A stretch of 64,000 bases of DNA from Planctomonas psychrotolerans (GCF_008642235.1 NZ_SJEV01000001.1:1240001-1304000), one strand, 5' to 3'; positions 1 to 8,318 are shown, counted from the first letter of the stretch. Notes: generated by a model not told the origin, from the sequence alone. Made by a program: numbers and translations.

Positions 1-476
1 GATTCGCCGCTCTCGCGGGCGACCTGTCGTTGCTCACCGCCCAGGACCGGATCGCCGGTTTCACCGACGGCCTCGCGGCGCACGGCATCGAGCTCCCTCC
101 CGATCGCCTCGTGCGCACCGGATTCACCCGCGACGGTGGTCACGCGGGGATGCTCGAACTGGCCGGGCGCGGTCTCGACGACGTGGAACTCGTGTTCACC
201 GTGAACGATGTCATGGCCGTGGGAGCGATGTCGGCACTGCGGGAGAGCGGTCGCGAGCCCGGCGTCGACGTGGGAATCGCCGGCTTCGACGACATCCAGA
301 CGGCCCGAGACGTGACCCCGGCTCTCACCACGGTGCGCATCCCGCTCGAGGAGGTGGGCCGCCGCGCCATCGCGAGGGCCCTGCTACCCTCCCCGGAAAG
401 CGGCGAGCCGGCGACTCCCACGGCCACGGAGGTCATGCTCCGCGCGAGCACGCCCGGTCCCCGCCCAGGCGGCTGA
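1..476 (+). CDS. LacI-family transcriptional regulator, C-terminal part (5' truncated by window)
   Basis: The reading frame is already open at the window edge (codons from base 3) and stops at 476, so only about 157 residues of the sugar-binding domain are visible; the N-terminal helix-turn-helix lies outside. The stretch with NDVMAVGAMSALRE and then VGIAGFDDIQTAR is the typical end of the periplasmic-binding-protein-like effector domain of LacI/GalR regulators, which bind a sugar or polyol and then release operator DNA. A LacI-type operator lies 52 bases downstream, in front of a sugar catabolic operon, so this is probably its local repressor. The effector cannot be named from the sequence. 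Confidence 0.85.
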   Translation, partial: FAALAGDLSLLTAQDRIAGFTDGLAAHGIELPPDRLVRTGFTRDGGHAGMLELAGRGLDDVELVFTVNDVMAVGAMSALRESGREPGVDVGIAGFDDIQTARDVTPALTTVRIPLEEVGRRAIARALLPSPESGEPATPTATEVMLRASTPGPRPGG

Positions 477-525
477 CGACCCTCCCCTTCGCACTCTTGC
501 CGTTCCGCGCTCGCGCCGCCTATAC

Positions 526-543
526 TTGGTAAGCGCTTTCCCG
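526..543. promoter_or_regulatory. LacI-type operator upstream of the sugar catabolic operon
   Basis: The core GGTAAGCGCTTTCC (528-541) is a near-perfect palindrome centred on GC|GC and matches the common LacI/GalR operator pattern. It sits between the end of the LacI-family gene and the first gene of the operon, about 60 bases ahead of that start, where a bound repressor would block transcription. Confidence 0.75.
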
Positions 544-602
544 GATGGCGGAAGGCCGCGAGCGACGGGGCTGTGGCGCCTCGGGGAACGGGAAGTGGAA
601 CA

Positions 603-1748
603 GTGTCAGAGTCGACAATCGGCATCATCGTCAACGGGGCGTCCGGCCGCATGGGTTACCGTCAGCATCTCGTCCGGTCCCTCCTCGCCATCCGCGATGC
701 GGGTGGCGTGGAACTGGCCGATGGCAGCCGCAGGCAGATCGAGCTCATGATCGTCGGCCGCAGCGAGACGAAGCTGCGCGAACTCGCCGAGAAGCACGGC
801 ATCGAGCACTACACGACCGACCTCGACAGCGCGCTGGCGGACCCGCGCTGGCAGATCTACTTCGACGCCCTGGTGACCCAGGCCCGGGTGCCGGCGATCA
901 AGAAGGCGATCGCGGCCGGAAAGCACGTGTACACCGAAAAGCCGACCGCCGAGAACTACGAGCAGGCCGTGGAACTGGCCGAACTGGCCGAGTCCGCCGG
1001 CATCAAGAACGGCGTCGTGCACGACAAGCTCTACCTGCCCGGGTTGCAGAAGCTCAAGCGACTGATCGATTCGGGCTTCTTCGGCCGCATCCTCTCGGTG
1101 CGGGGCGAATTCGGCTACTGGGTGTTCGAGGGGGACTGGCAGCCCGCACAGCGCCCCAGCTGGAACTACCGCACGGAGGACGGCGGAGGAATCGTCGTCG
1201 ACATGTTCCCGCACTGGAGCTACGTTCTCGAGAACCTCTTCGGCCGCATCGACAGCGTGTACGCGCGGACGGCGACCCACATCCCCACCCGTACCGATGA
1301 GCAGGGCGCCGAGTACACCGCTACCGCCGAGGATGCGGTGTACGCGGTGTTCGACATCGAGGGCGGCATCGTCGCGCAGCTCAACTCGAGCTGGGTCGTT
1401 CGGGTGAACCGCAAGGAGCTCGTGGAGTTCCAGGTCGAGGGCACGCACGGCAGCGCCGTGGTCGGACTATTCGGAGCCAAGATCCAGCCGCGCACCGCCA
1501 CCCCGAAGCCGGTGTGGAACCCGGACCTCGCGGAGACGCACGACTACATGGCGGACTGGCTCGAGGTGCCGACGAACGACGTGTACGAGAACGGGTTCAA
1601 GACGCAGTGGGAGCAGTTCCTGCGGCACGTCGTGGAGGACGGACCCAACGAGTTCGACTTCCGGGCCGGCGCGCGCGGCATGAAGCTCGCCGAGGCGGGT
1701 CTCGAGTCCAACGCGACCGGCCGTCGCATCGACCTCCCCCAAGACTGA
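603..1748 (+). CDS. Gfo/Idh/MocA family NAD(P)-dependent oxidoreductase
   Basis: This 381-residue protein is probably a sugar or polyol dehydrogenase. The N-terminus has a dinucleotide-binding fold with NGASGRMG (residues 11-18) in place of the usual GxGxxG, and the family hallmark EKP follows at about 112-114 (YTEKPTAENY). The C-terminal half, with the GGGIVVDMFPHW segment, is the alpha/beta substrate domain. The GTG at 603 is preferred over an upstream in-frame ATG at 573 because a GGGAAG-like ribosome site lies just ahead of it and homology begins at once. It is the first gene of a three-gene operon behind a LacI-type operator. Family members act on inositols, glucose or rarer sugars; the substrate is not predictable. 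Confidence 0.85.
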   Translation: MSESTIGIIVNGASGRMGYRQHLVRSLLAIRDAGGVELADGSRRQIELMIVGRSETKLRELAEKHGIEHYTTDLDSALADPRWQIYFDALVTQARVPAIKKAIAAGKHVYTEKPTAENYEQAVELAELAESAGIKNGVVHDKLYLPGLQKLKRLIDSGFFGRILSVRGEFGYWVFEGDWQPAQRPSWNYRTEDGGGIVVDMFPHWSYVLENLFGRIDSVYARTATHIPTRTDEQGAEYTATAEDAVYAVFDIEGGIVAQLNSSWVVRVNRKELVEFQVEGTHGSAVVGLFGAKIQPRTATPKPVWNPDLAETHDYMADWLEVPTNDVYENGFKTQWEQFLRHVVEDGPNEFDFRAGARGMKLAEAGLESNATGRRIDLPQD

Positions 1749-1755
1749 GCGCACC

Positions 1756-2928
1756 ATGACCGACCTGCTCACGCTCGACCCGTCCGGCGCCGTCGGCAGG
1801 GTGGAACTGCACCCCGCCCCGGGGTTCTCGCGCCCCGCAGCCCCGCTCACCGCCCGGCTGGCCTACGCCGCCGCGCACGTCGTGCCGAAGCCGTGGGGCG
1901 ACAACACCCCCGGGCAGCCCGCGGACATCGACTGGGATGCCACCCTCGCCTTCCGGCATTCGGTGTGGTCGTGGGGCCTCGGTGTCGCCGATGCCATGGA
2001 CACCGCCCAGCGCAACATGGGCCTCGACGCTGACGCGACACGCGAGCTCATTTCGCGGAGCGCCGCCGAGGCGCGGTCGGTGGGCGGCCGCCTGGTGGTC
2101 GGGGTCAACACCGACTCCGTCGAGGCGGAGCACATTTCGCTCGATGAGGTGATCGACGCCTACAAGGAGCAGCTGCACTTCGCCGAGGACGCGGGCGCCG
2201 GGGTCGTGCTCATGGCGAGCCGTCACCTCGCTCGCGCGGCACGCACCGGCGACGACTACCGCCGGGTGTACCGCGAGGTGCTGGGTGCTGCGGGCTCCCC
2301 CGTGGTGCTGCACTGGCTCGGCGCCGCGTTCGATCCGTCCCTCGCGGCCTACTTCGGCTCCACCGTGTGGCAGGAGGCTGCCGATACGGTGATCGACATC
2401 ATCGAGGAGAATCGCAACATCGTCTCCGGTATCAAGATGAGCCTCCTCGACGCCGACGCCGAGATCGCCGTCCGATCGCGTCTGCCCGAAACGGCCACCA
2501 TGTTCACCGGTGACGACTTCAACTACGTGAGCCTCATCGAGGGTGATGGCACGACGCATTCCGACGCCCTGCTCGGCGCGTTCGCGGCCGTGACCCCGAA
2601 CGCATCCGCGGCCATCCAGGCGCTCGACGCAGGCGATCCCGACGAGTATCGCCGAATCCTCGGCCCCACCGAGGCGCTCTCCCGCCAGGTCTTCGCCGCG
2701 CCGACCTTCTACTACAAGACCGGAGTCGCCTTCCTGTCCTGGCTGAACGGTCACCAGCAGGCGTTCAGCATGGTGGGCGGCCTGCACTCCGCGCGCAGCC
2801 TGCCCGCCCTCTCCGAGATCATTCGTCTCGCCAACGCCGCCGGAGCTCTCGAGGACCCCGAGCTGGCCGCCCGGCGCTGGCACGCGCTGCTCTCGGTGAA
2901 CGGCATCGACCGAACGGGCGGCCGATGA
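1756..2928 (+). CDS. DUF993 family protein (dihydrodipicolinate synthase-like TIM barrel)
   Basis: This 390-residue protein belongs to DUF993, whose members look like class I aldolases of the DapA superfamily but have no established reaction. Recognisable segments are AYAAAHVVPKPWGDN near the start, VVLHWLGAAFDP in the middle and a conserved end with GLHSARSLP. It starts 7 bases after the dehydrogenase stop and overlaps the next start by 4 bases (ATGA), so the three genes are translationally coupled. The company of a Gfo/Idh/MocA dehydrogenase and a sugar-phosphate isomerase suggests cleavage or dehydration of an oxidised sugar acid. That role is inference. Confidence 0.8.
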   Translation: MTDLLTLDPSGAVGRVELHPAPGFSRPAAPLTARLAYAAAHVVPKPWGDNTPGQPADIDWDATLAFRHSVWSWGLGVADAMDTAQRNMGLDADATRELISRSAAEARSVGGRLVVGVNTDSVEAEHISLDEVIDAYKEQLHFAEDAGAGVVLMASRHLARAARTGDDYRRVYREVLGAAGSPVVLHWLGAAFDPSLAAYFGSTVWQEAADTVIDIIEENRNIVSGIKMSLLDADAEIAVRSRLPETATMFTGDDFNYVSLIEGDGTTHSDALLGAFAAVTPNASAAIQALDAGDPDEYRRILGPTEALSRQVFAAPTFYYKTGVAFLSWLNGHQQAFSMVGGLHSARSLPALSEIIRLANAAGALEDPELAARRWHALLSVNGIDRTGGR

Positions 2929-3818
2929 CCCCGCACCCGAGGCTGTCGCTGAACCAGGCCACGATCAAGTACGCGTCGCTCGGCGAGGCACTCGACGTGA
3001 CCGCGGCGGCGGGCTACGCCAGCATCGGACTGTGGCGGGAACCCGTGCAGGAGGTCGGTCTCGACCGGGCCGCGCGCATGGTCGCGGACTCGGGCCTCCG
3101 AGTCTCGAGCCTCTGCCGGGGCGGATTCTTCACGCTGCCCGAGGGTCCGCAGCGTCGCGCCGCCCTCGACGACAACCGCCGCGCCCTCGCCGAGGCGCAC
3201 GCCGTGGGCGCTCCGGCCCTCGTGCTCGTCGCCGGCGGCCTGCCCGCCGGGTCCCGGGATCTCGTCGGTGCGCGGGCTCGGGTGGTCGACGCCATCGGCG
3301 AGCTCGTGGCCGAGGCGGAGTCGGCCGGCGTCGCGCTCGCCATCGAACCGTTGCACCCGATGTACGCGTCGGATCGGGCCGTCGTGTCGACCCTCGACCA
3401 GGCGCTCGACATGGCCGAACCGTTCCCCTCCACGGCCGTCGGGGTGGTCGTCGACACCTTCCACATCTGGTGGGATCCTCGCGTGCGCGACGCCATCGCG
3501 CGTGCCGGCGCCGGCGGCCGCATCGCCAGCTATCAGGTGTGCGACTGGTCGACGCCGCTCCCCGCCGACGTGCTGCTCGCCCGCCACTACCCGGGCGACG
3601 GCGTCATCGACTTCGGAAGCCTGACGGCAGCGGTCGAGGCTACGGGATACTCGGGCGACATCGAGGTCGAGATCTTTTCGGAGCCCATCTGGGCCAGCCC
3701 GTATGCGGAGGTCGCTCAGCGCACGAGCGAGGCGTTCTCCACCGTCGTCGCCCCCCATCTGACCACGATCGGCCGGGTCCCGGGGGACCGCCCGGAGGCC
3801 CAGACGATAGGATCCTGA
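2925..3818 (+). CDS. sugar phosphate isomerase/epimerase (xylose isomerase-like TIM barrel)
   Basis: This 297-residue protein has the AP-endonuclease-2/xylose-isomerase TIM-barrel pattern. Likely metal ligands are Glu141 (in AIEPLHPMY), Asp177 and His180 (in VVDTFHIWWDP) and Glu249 (in IEVEIFSE), the positions used by IolE, IolI and related epimerases. It overlaps the DUF993 gene by 4 bases and completes the operon. It probably isomerises or epimerises the keto-sugar intermediate made by the dehydrogenase. The substrate is unknown. Confidence 0.8.
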   Translation: MTPHPRLSLNQATIKYASLGEALDVTAAAGYASIGLWREPVQEVGLDRAARMVADSGLRVSSLCRGGFFTLPEGPQRRAALDDNRRALAEAHAVGAPALVLVAGGLPAGSRDLVGARARVVDAIGELVAEAESAGVALAIEPLHPMYASDRAVVSTLDQALDMAEPFPSTAVGVVVDTFHIWWDPRVRDAIARAGAGGRIASYQVCDWSTPLPADVLLARHYPGDGVIDFGSLTAAVEATGYSGDIEVEIFSEPIWASPYAEVAQRTSEAFSTVVAPHLTTIGRVPGDRPEAQTIGS

Positions 3819-3820
3819 GC

Positions 3821-4063
3821 ATGGCACGAGACAAGACGCCCGCGACTCCCGTCCAACCGCGCCCGGAGCCGGGGGAACAGGCGCCGAATCCGGTGTGGTT
3901 CAAACCGGTGATGTTCGGCTTCATGCTCCTCGGTCTCGCCTGGATCATCGTCTACTACGTGAGTCAGACCGGCCTTCCGGTGCCCGCCCTCGGGTCGGGG
4001 AACATCCTCGTCGGTTTCGGAATCGCCTTCATCGGCTTTCTCATGACCACCCGCTGGCGCTGA
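3821..4063 (+). CDS. crgA: cell division protein CrgA
   Basis: This 80-residue actinobacterial membrane protein recruits septal wall-synthesis proteins to the FtsZ ring. A hydrophilic head is followed by NPVWFKPVMFGFMLLG, a first membrane segment (about 31-52), a short extracellular loop rich in Pro/Gly and a second segment ending in FGIAFIGFLMTTRWR, all characteristic of CrgA. It begins 2 bases after the sugar operon stop, so it may be co-transcribed with that operon, though it is functionally part of the oriC/cell-division neighbourhood. Confidence 0.93.
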   Translation: MARDKTPATPVQPRPEPGEQAPNPVWFKPVMFGFMLLGLAWIIVYYVSQTGLPVPALGSGNILVGFGIAFIGFLMTTRWR

Positions 4064-4086
4064 CGCACCTTCCCCGCGCACCGCCT

Positions 4087-4141
4087 TTGTGCACAATTAC
4101 ACGCGTGTAACTATCCCCACTGTGGAATCGGCTGTGGATAA
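4087..4141. promoter_or_regulatory. cluster of DnaA-box-like sites with a 14-bp palindrome between convergent genes
   Basis: Within 55 bases lie TTGTGCACA (4087-4095), the perfect palindrome TTACACGCGTGTAA (4097-4110), TGTGGAATC (4121-4129) and TGTGGATAA (4133-4141), the last being an exact TTATCCACA DnaA box on the minus strand. No promoter role is expected between two convergent genes. A DnaA-binding or titration role is inferred. Confidence 0.5.
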
Positions 4142-4144
4142 CTT

Positions 4145-4179
4145 CGTGCCCGGGTAATCAGAGCGACTACCCGGGCACG
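4145..4179. terminator. hairpin between convergent crgA and SDR gene
   Basis: A perfect 12-bp inverted repeat (4145-4156 with 4168-4179, arms CGTGCCCGGGTA/TACCCGGGCACG) surrounds an 11-base loop. There is no T-run. The position between two converging genes fits a bidirectional terminator. Confidence 0.7.
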
Positions 4180-4216
4180 ACCTGCGTTTCCGCCGGATGA
4201 CGAAGAGCGGCGCCGC

Positions 4217-5056
4217 CTAGAGGATCGGCCGCCCACCGGTGACGGCGATGCGCGCACCGGACATGTAGCTGCCGTCATCCGATGCCAGCAGCACGTAGGC
4301 GGGGGCGAGCTCTGCGGGCTGGCCCACTCGGCCGAGCGGCACGTCGTCGCCGAACGACTCGACCTTCTCCTCCGGCAGGGTGGCCGGGATGAGCGGGGTC
4401 CAGATCGGTCCCGGGGCGACGCTGTTCACCCGGATGCCCTTCTCGCCGAGCAGCTGCGCGAGGCTCGCGGAGAAGTTGGCGATCGCGGCCTTGGTGGCGG
4501 CGTAGGGCGCGAGAGTGGGATTCGGCATGTCGGAGTTCACCGAGGAACTTCCGATGATCGACGATCCGGGCTTCATGTGCGGGATCGCTGCCTTCACGAG
4601 GTGGAACATCGCGCCGACGTTCACCTTGAAGGTGTACTCCCACTCCTCCTCGGTGACCTCGTCGAGGGACTCGTGGGCCATCTGGTACGCGGCGTTGCTC
4701 ACGAGCACGTCCACTTTCCCGAACTCCTGGACCGCACGGTCGATGATCGACCGGCAGTGCGCGGAGTCGGACAGGTCGCCCGGAACGAGCACGGCCTTCT
4801 GGCCTGCTTCCTCCACGTAGCGGGCGACCTCCTGCGCGTCCTCGTCCTCGTTCAGGTAGGAGATGAGCACGTCCGCGCCCTCTCGGGCGAACGCGATGGC
4901 GACGGCACGTCCGATACCGCTGTCGGCACCCGTGACGACGGCCGCCTTTCCGGCGAGCTTGCCCATGCCGCGGTAGGTCTCCTCACCGCAATCGGGCACC
5001 GGCGTCATTCGGGACTGTACTCCGGGAACGTCCTGCTTCTGGGCTGGCTGGGACAT
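4217..5056 (-). CDS. SDR family oxidoreductase (YghA/YhdF-type)
   Basis: This 279-residue short-chain dehydrogenase has an N-terminal extension of about 38 residues before the Rossmann motif TGADSGIG (42-49). The NAA motif is at 121-123, the catalytic Ser near 171 and YxxxK at Tyr185/Lys189 (LAPYAATKA). The extension containing MTPVPDCGEETYRG is typical of the general-stress SDRs related to YhdF and YghA, which use NAD(P)H on aldehydes or alcohols of unknown identity. The ATG at 5056 is chosen because AGGA lies 6 bases upstream; an in-frame ATG at 5062 has no room for a ribosome site. It is monocistronic and converges on crgA. Confidence 0.88.
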   Translation of the reverse strand: MSQPAQKQDVPGVQSRMTPVPDCGEETYRGMGKLAGKAAVVTGADSGIGRAVAIAFAREGADVLISYLNEDEDAQEVARYVEEAGQKAVLVPGDLSDSAHCRSIIDRAVQEFGKVDVLVSNAAYQMAHESLDEVTEEEWEYTFKVNVGAMFHLVKAAIPHMKPGSSIIGSSSVNSDMPNPTLAPYAATKAAIANFSASLAQLLGEKGIRVNSVAPGPIWTPLIPATLPEEKVESFGDDVPLGRVGQPAELAPAYVLLASDDGSYMSGARIAVTGGRPIL

Positions 5057-5154
5057 GACCATTCCTCTCGTGGATTCGGACCGTTCGAACGCGGACCTGT
5101 GGGTCCGCACGGCATGATTCCACGCTATTCGTCCGAATTCCCCGGTGCGAGAGG

Positions 5155-6003
5155 CTAGACAAATGCGAAGACGAGAGCCGTTCCCGCGGCGACGAGCGCG
5201 AACGCGGTAGCCCCCAGAGCGGCGGGTTGCACCCAGTCCCGCCTCTCGGTGCGGGTCTTCAGCAGGATCGCCGCGACGATCAGGCCGACGATCAGCCCTC
5301 CGACGTGGGCCTGCCAGGAGATCGAGGGGATGAAGAACCCGCTGAGCAGGTTGAGGACGATGATGCCGAGGATGGCCCGGATGTCGCCGCCCAGCGTGCG
5401 GGCCAGCAGGAAGAACGCGCCCATCAGGCCGAAGATGGCGCCGGACGCGCCGATCACGGAGCCCGCGCCGAGCACGACGACCGCGAGGGATCCGCCGATA
5501 CCGCTGATGAGGTAGAGGGCGAGGAATCGCCACCGGCCCAGCATCGGCTCGAGGATGCGCCCGAAGATGAACAGCGAGAACATGTTGAACAGCACGTGGA
5601 AGATCGACGACGGGCTGTGCACGAACAGCGAGGTCAGCATCCGCCAGGGCTGGAAGAGCGAGGCGTCGGGGTAGAGGTACACCGGATTGAATAGCATCGC
5701 GGCGGTTACGGTGTCGCCGACGCGCGGCACCAGTTGCAGAACCCAGACGACCAGCGTGATCGCGATGATCGAGTACACGACGACCGGCTTGCCCGATGAT
5801 CCGAGCCGCGCGATCCGCCGACGGAGGGGAGGCGTGGTCCGCGGCGCCGTGCGACGCTGCTCCCGCATGTCCTCCGGGCAGATCACCCCGACAGCTGCTG
5901 GCGTCTGGCACTCCGGGCAGATCGTCCGGCCGCACCGCTGGCAGACCACGAAGCTCTGCCGATCGGGATGCCGGTAGCAGAAGTTATCCGCCGAATCCGG
6001 CAT
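5155..6003 (-). CDS. rhomboid family intramembrane serine protease with N-terminal zinc ribbon
   Basis: This 282-residue membrane protease cleaves substrates inside the bilayer. An N-terminal cytoplasmic zinc ribbon with four CxxC/CP-type pairs (residues 9-43) precedes six or seven membrane segments from about 73. The catalytic Ser187 is in GASG (185-188) and the partner His233 in QAHVGG. It starts 20 bases downstream of ppiA on the same strand, so the two are probably co-transcribed, a common actinobacterial arrangement near gyrA. The physiological substrate is unknown. Confidence 0.92.
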   Translation of the reverse strand: MPDSADNFCYRHPDRQSFVVCQRCGRTICPECQTPAAVGVICPEDMREQRRTAPRTTPPLRRRIARLGSSGKPVVVYSIIAITLVVWVLQLVPRVGDTVTAAMLFNPVYLYPDASLFQPWRMLTSLFVHSPSSIFHVLFNMFSLFIFGRILEPMLGRWRFLALYLISGIGGSLAVVVLGAGSVIGASGAIFGLMGAFFLLARTLGGDIRAILGIIVLNLLSGFFIPSISWQAHVGGLIVGLIVAAILLKTRTERRDWVQPAALGATAFALVAAGTALVFAFV

Positions 6004-6023
6004 CCCTGCGCCCTGCGTTCCGG

Positions 6024-6566
6024 TCAGGAAGCGGACTCGACGGAGACGCTCTCGATCACGACGTCGTCGAGCGGGCGGTCACGGCCGTCGGTGGGCACGG
6101 CGTTCAGCGCATCGACGACCTTGCGGGACTCGTCGTCGGCGACCTCACCGAAGATGGTGTGCTTGCCCTGCAGCCAGGTGGTGGGCGTGGTCGTGATGAA
6201 GAACTGCGAGCCGTTGGTGCCGCGTCCACCCTGGATGCCCGCGTTCGCCATAGCGAGCACGTAGGGCTGGGTGAAGGTGAGCTCCGGGGAGATCTCGTCG
6301 TCGAACGCGTAGCCGGGTCCACCGACGCCCTGGCCGAGCGGGTCTCCGCCCTGGATCATGAAGTCGCGGATGATGCGGTGGAAGACGACGCCGTCGTAGA
6401 GCCGGTCCTTCGTCACCTTGCCGGTGGCGGGGTGGGTCCACTCGATCTCACCGGTAGCCAGCCCGACGAAGTTCTTGACCGTCTTGGGGGCGTGGTTCCC
6501 GTAGAGGTTCACGGTGATAACGCCGTGGTTGGTGGTGATGGTTGCAACGTGAGTGGTGTTCGACAT
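6024..6566 (-). CDS. ppiA: peptidyl-prolyl cis-trans isomerase, cyclophilin type
   Basis: This 180-residue cyclophilin accelerates proline isomerisation during protein folding. The core motifs are present: VVFHRIIRDFMIQGGDP (the FHR catalytic region), NGSQFFITT and HTIFGEV. There is no signal peptide, so it is cytoplasmic. A -10-like TAGAAT reads on the minus strand at 6579-6574, 7 bases before the ATG, and no Shine-Dalgarno is visible, so the message is probably leaderless. The rhomboid gene follows in the same direction. Confidence 0.93.
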   Translation of the reverse strand: MSNTTHVATITTNHGVITVNLYGNHAPKTVKNFVGLATGEIEWTHPATGKVTKDRLYDGVVFHRIIRDFMIQGGDPLGQGVGGPGYAFDDEISPELTFTQPYVLAMANAGIQGGRGTNGSQFFITTTPTTWLQGKHTIFGEVADDESRKVVDALNAVPTDGRDRPLDDVVIESVSVESAS

Positions 6567-6707
6567 GAGCGCGATTCTACAGGGGCGCATTTTCCGCACC
6601 CCGTGCGAGCACACAGCTTGCGCTTCTTGGCCGCACTCGCTCGCATGCCCAGGAGGGGCGTGACAAGATGGAACGGTTGGCTGAACGACACCGATGAGGA
6701 GTTTCCG

Positions 6708-7427
6708 ATGAGTCTGTCGCGTAAGAACAAGAGAGAACTGAAGAAGCTGCGCTCGCATGCCGCTGGCCTGTGGCAGGAGCAGCGAGACGTGATCGACCGC
6801 GCCAACAGCGTGGTCCAGGAAGCCGCCGTGCAGGCGAAGAAGCTGTCCAACCAGCACGTGGTACCGAAGGTGCGTGGCGCCGTCGACGAGCACGTGCGAC
6901 CCGGTTTCGACCGTGGCTACAGCGCGGCCCGGAGCGTGAGCAGCTCCGCCAAGAAGAAGCTCATCGTCGACCTGCTTCCGGGCGTCGCGACCGCACTCGG
7001 CTCGATCACCGCTCTGGCGAACATCATCGAGTCGCCTCAGGTGGAGCACACCATCGATCGTGCGAAGAAGGCGAGCAAGGCGGCGTCGAAGACCGGCCGC
7101 AAGCTCGCCGAGCGTTACGTGCCGGGTGTCGAGCCCAAGCGCACGGGCATCGGTGCCGGCGGCATCGTCGCGATCGTTGCCGGTGTCATCGTCGTCGCCG
7201 GTGTGGGTTATGCCTTCTGGCAGACCTTCCGCGCCGATGACGACCTGTGGATCGCCGACGATGAAATCGACGGCCCTCCGGTCTCGAACGCGTCGAGCAC
7301 GCCGAGCACGCCCAGCACGCCCAGCACGCCGAGCACGCTGATCACACCGACTAACGCGCCCGCGCCGGCCACCCTGCCGCCGTCGGTTGCGGGTAACAAG
7401 CCGATCGAGCCCGGCACCATCATCTAG
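6708..7427 (+). CDS. uncharacterised single-pass membrane protein with (TPS)n tail
   Basis: This 239-residue protein is not assignable to a named family, although similar proteins are known to me beside ppiA in Microbacteriaceae. It has a charged, helical first 100 residues with likely coiled coil (RKNKRELKKLRSHAAGLWQEQ), one membrane segment at about 150-170 and an acidic patch (ADDDLWIADDEIDG). A tail of repeated Thr-Pro-Ser is encoded by a 9-bp tandem repeat. The ATG at 6708 has the ribosome site GATGAGGAG just upstream. Any annotation as a helicase for this family is not supported by the sequence: no NTP-binding motif is present. The tail suggests an extracytoplasmic, possibly wall-spanning, region. 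Confidence 0.75.
   Translation: MSLSRKNKRELKKLRSHAAGLWQEQRDVIDRANSVVQEAAVQAKKLSNQHVVPKVRGAVDEHVRPGFDRGYSAARSVSSSAKKKLIVDLLPGVATALGSITALANIIESPQVEHTIDRAKKASKAASKTGRKLAERYVPGVEPKRTGIGAGGIVAIVAGVIVVAGVGYAFWQTFRADDDLWIADDEIDGPPVSNASSTPSTPSTPSTPSTLITPTNAPAPATLPPSVAGNKPIEPGTII
7295..7339. repeat. 9-bp tandem repeat encoding Thr-Pro-Ser units
   Basis: About five copies of a unit close to GAGCACGCC encode Ser-Thr-Pro repeats in the C-terminal tail of the preceding membrane protein. Copy number is likely to vary between strains by slippage. Confidence 0.8.
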
Positions 7428-7440
7428 TTCGATGAGCACG

Positions 7441-7476
7441 GAAAGAGCCGACGTCCATCCGGGCGTCGGCTCTTTC
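7441..7476 (+). terminator. rho-independent-type terminator
   Basis: A 13-bp perfect stem (GAAAGAGCCGACG at 7441-7453 with its complement at 7464-7476) has a 10-base loop and contains TCTTTC on its 3' side. It lies 13 bases after the stop of the membrane-protein gene. Confidence 0.85.
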
Positions 7477-7561
7477 TGCATGGTGCGGCTCCCCGACTTC
7501 CCCGCGGTGCCTGACCCTGTCGGAGGCCATCGGAGAGCCTGATCGAGCGCAGACCCTCTGG

Positions 7562-8002
7562 TCACAAGCGACCGTCGGCGGGCGCCTCCCGGGCGAGCCG
7601 GATACCCACCGACACGAGATCGACGGTGTGCACCGAAGCGAGGTCGTCCACATCGAACCAGGCCGCCTCATCCGTCGAGCCGTCGCGCTCGGAGGCGAGC
7701 GCCCCGCCGACGACGCTCGCCCGGTAGATGATCCGAAGCGCCTGCATCGGCACCCCCGACCCGTCGAAGCGCGAGACGGCGGGGATGGCGATCGTGTCGA
7801 TCCCGAGCAGACGATCCACCGAGGCGGTGTACCCGGTCTCCTCGGCGATCTCCCGGACCGCGGCGTCCACGGGGTGCTCGCCGAACTCCAGCCCGCCACC
7901 GGGCAGCGTCCAGCCCTCCGCGCCGTTCTGGTTCCAGTGCGCCAGCAGGATGCGGCCGTTGTCGAGAACGACGCCGTACGCGGCCACACGGATCTGAATC
8001 AC
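7562..8002 (-). CDS. Nudix hydrolase
   Basis: This 146-residue protein hydrolyses a nucleoside diphosphate linked to another moiety, releasing pyrophosphate or a monophosphate. A clear Nudix box GX5EX7REUXEEXGU is seen at about residues 36-58, with REIAEETGY holding the metal-binding glutamates. The substrate cannot be inferred. It lies alone between the terminator and two tRNA genes. Confidence 0.88.
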   Translation of the reverse strand: MIQIRVAAYGVVLDNGRILLAHWNQNGAEGWTLPGGGLEFGEHPVDAAVREIAEETGYTASVDRLLGIDTIAIPAVSRFDGSGVPMQALRIIYRASVVGGALASERDGSTDEAAWFDVDDLASVHTVDLVSVGIRLAREAPADGRL

Positions 8003-8059
8003 AGGGTGTCCTCACGTCGAACGAGAAAACGCCCGGACGGGGTGTCCGGGCGTTCATCG

Positions 8060-8132
8060 TGGAGACGAGGGGAATCGAACCCCTAACCCCCGCCTTGCAA
8101 AGGCGATGCTCTGCCAATTGAGCTACGTCCCC
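8060..8132 (-). tRNA. tRNA-Ala (anticodon TGC)
   Basis: A 73-base cloverleaf on the minus strand. The acceptor stem GGGGACG pairs with CGTCTCC (one G-T pair) and is followed by discriminator A. The anticodon stem TCGCC/GGCGG closes a TTTGCAA loop, and the T-arm carries GTTCGATTC. The CCA end is not encoded, which fits the CCA-adding enzyme gene elsewhere in the window. Confidence 0.96.
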
Positions 8133-8159
8133 GAGGGGCTTACTGAGGGAAATTCCTCG

Positions 8160-8233
8160 TGGGGCTACCAGGACTTGAACCTGGGACCTCTTCGTTATCA
8201 GCGAAGCGCTCTAACCGCCTGAGCTATAGCCCC
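8160..8233 (-). tRNA. tRNA-Ile (anticodon GAT)
   Basis: A 74-base cloverleaf on the minus strand with acceptor stem GGGGCTA/TAGCCCC fully paired, anticodon loop CTGATAA and T-loop GTTCAAGTC. It lies 27 bases upstream of tRNA-Ala in transcription order, giving the Ile-Ala pair that typically follows gyrA in actinobacteria. Confidence 0.96.
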
Positions 8234-8318
8234 GTTAGGGCATGATCACGTTACCGTATGCACGCCCCAAACCTCGAATCGCCGCCGTCCGCTCCGGTGC
8301 GGATGGCGCGCTCCCGGG

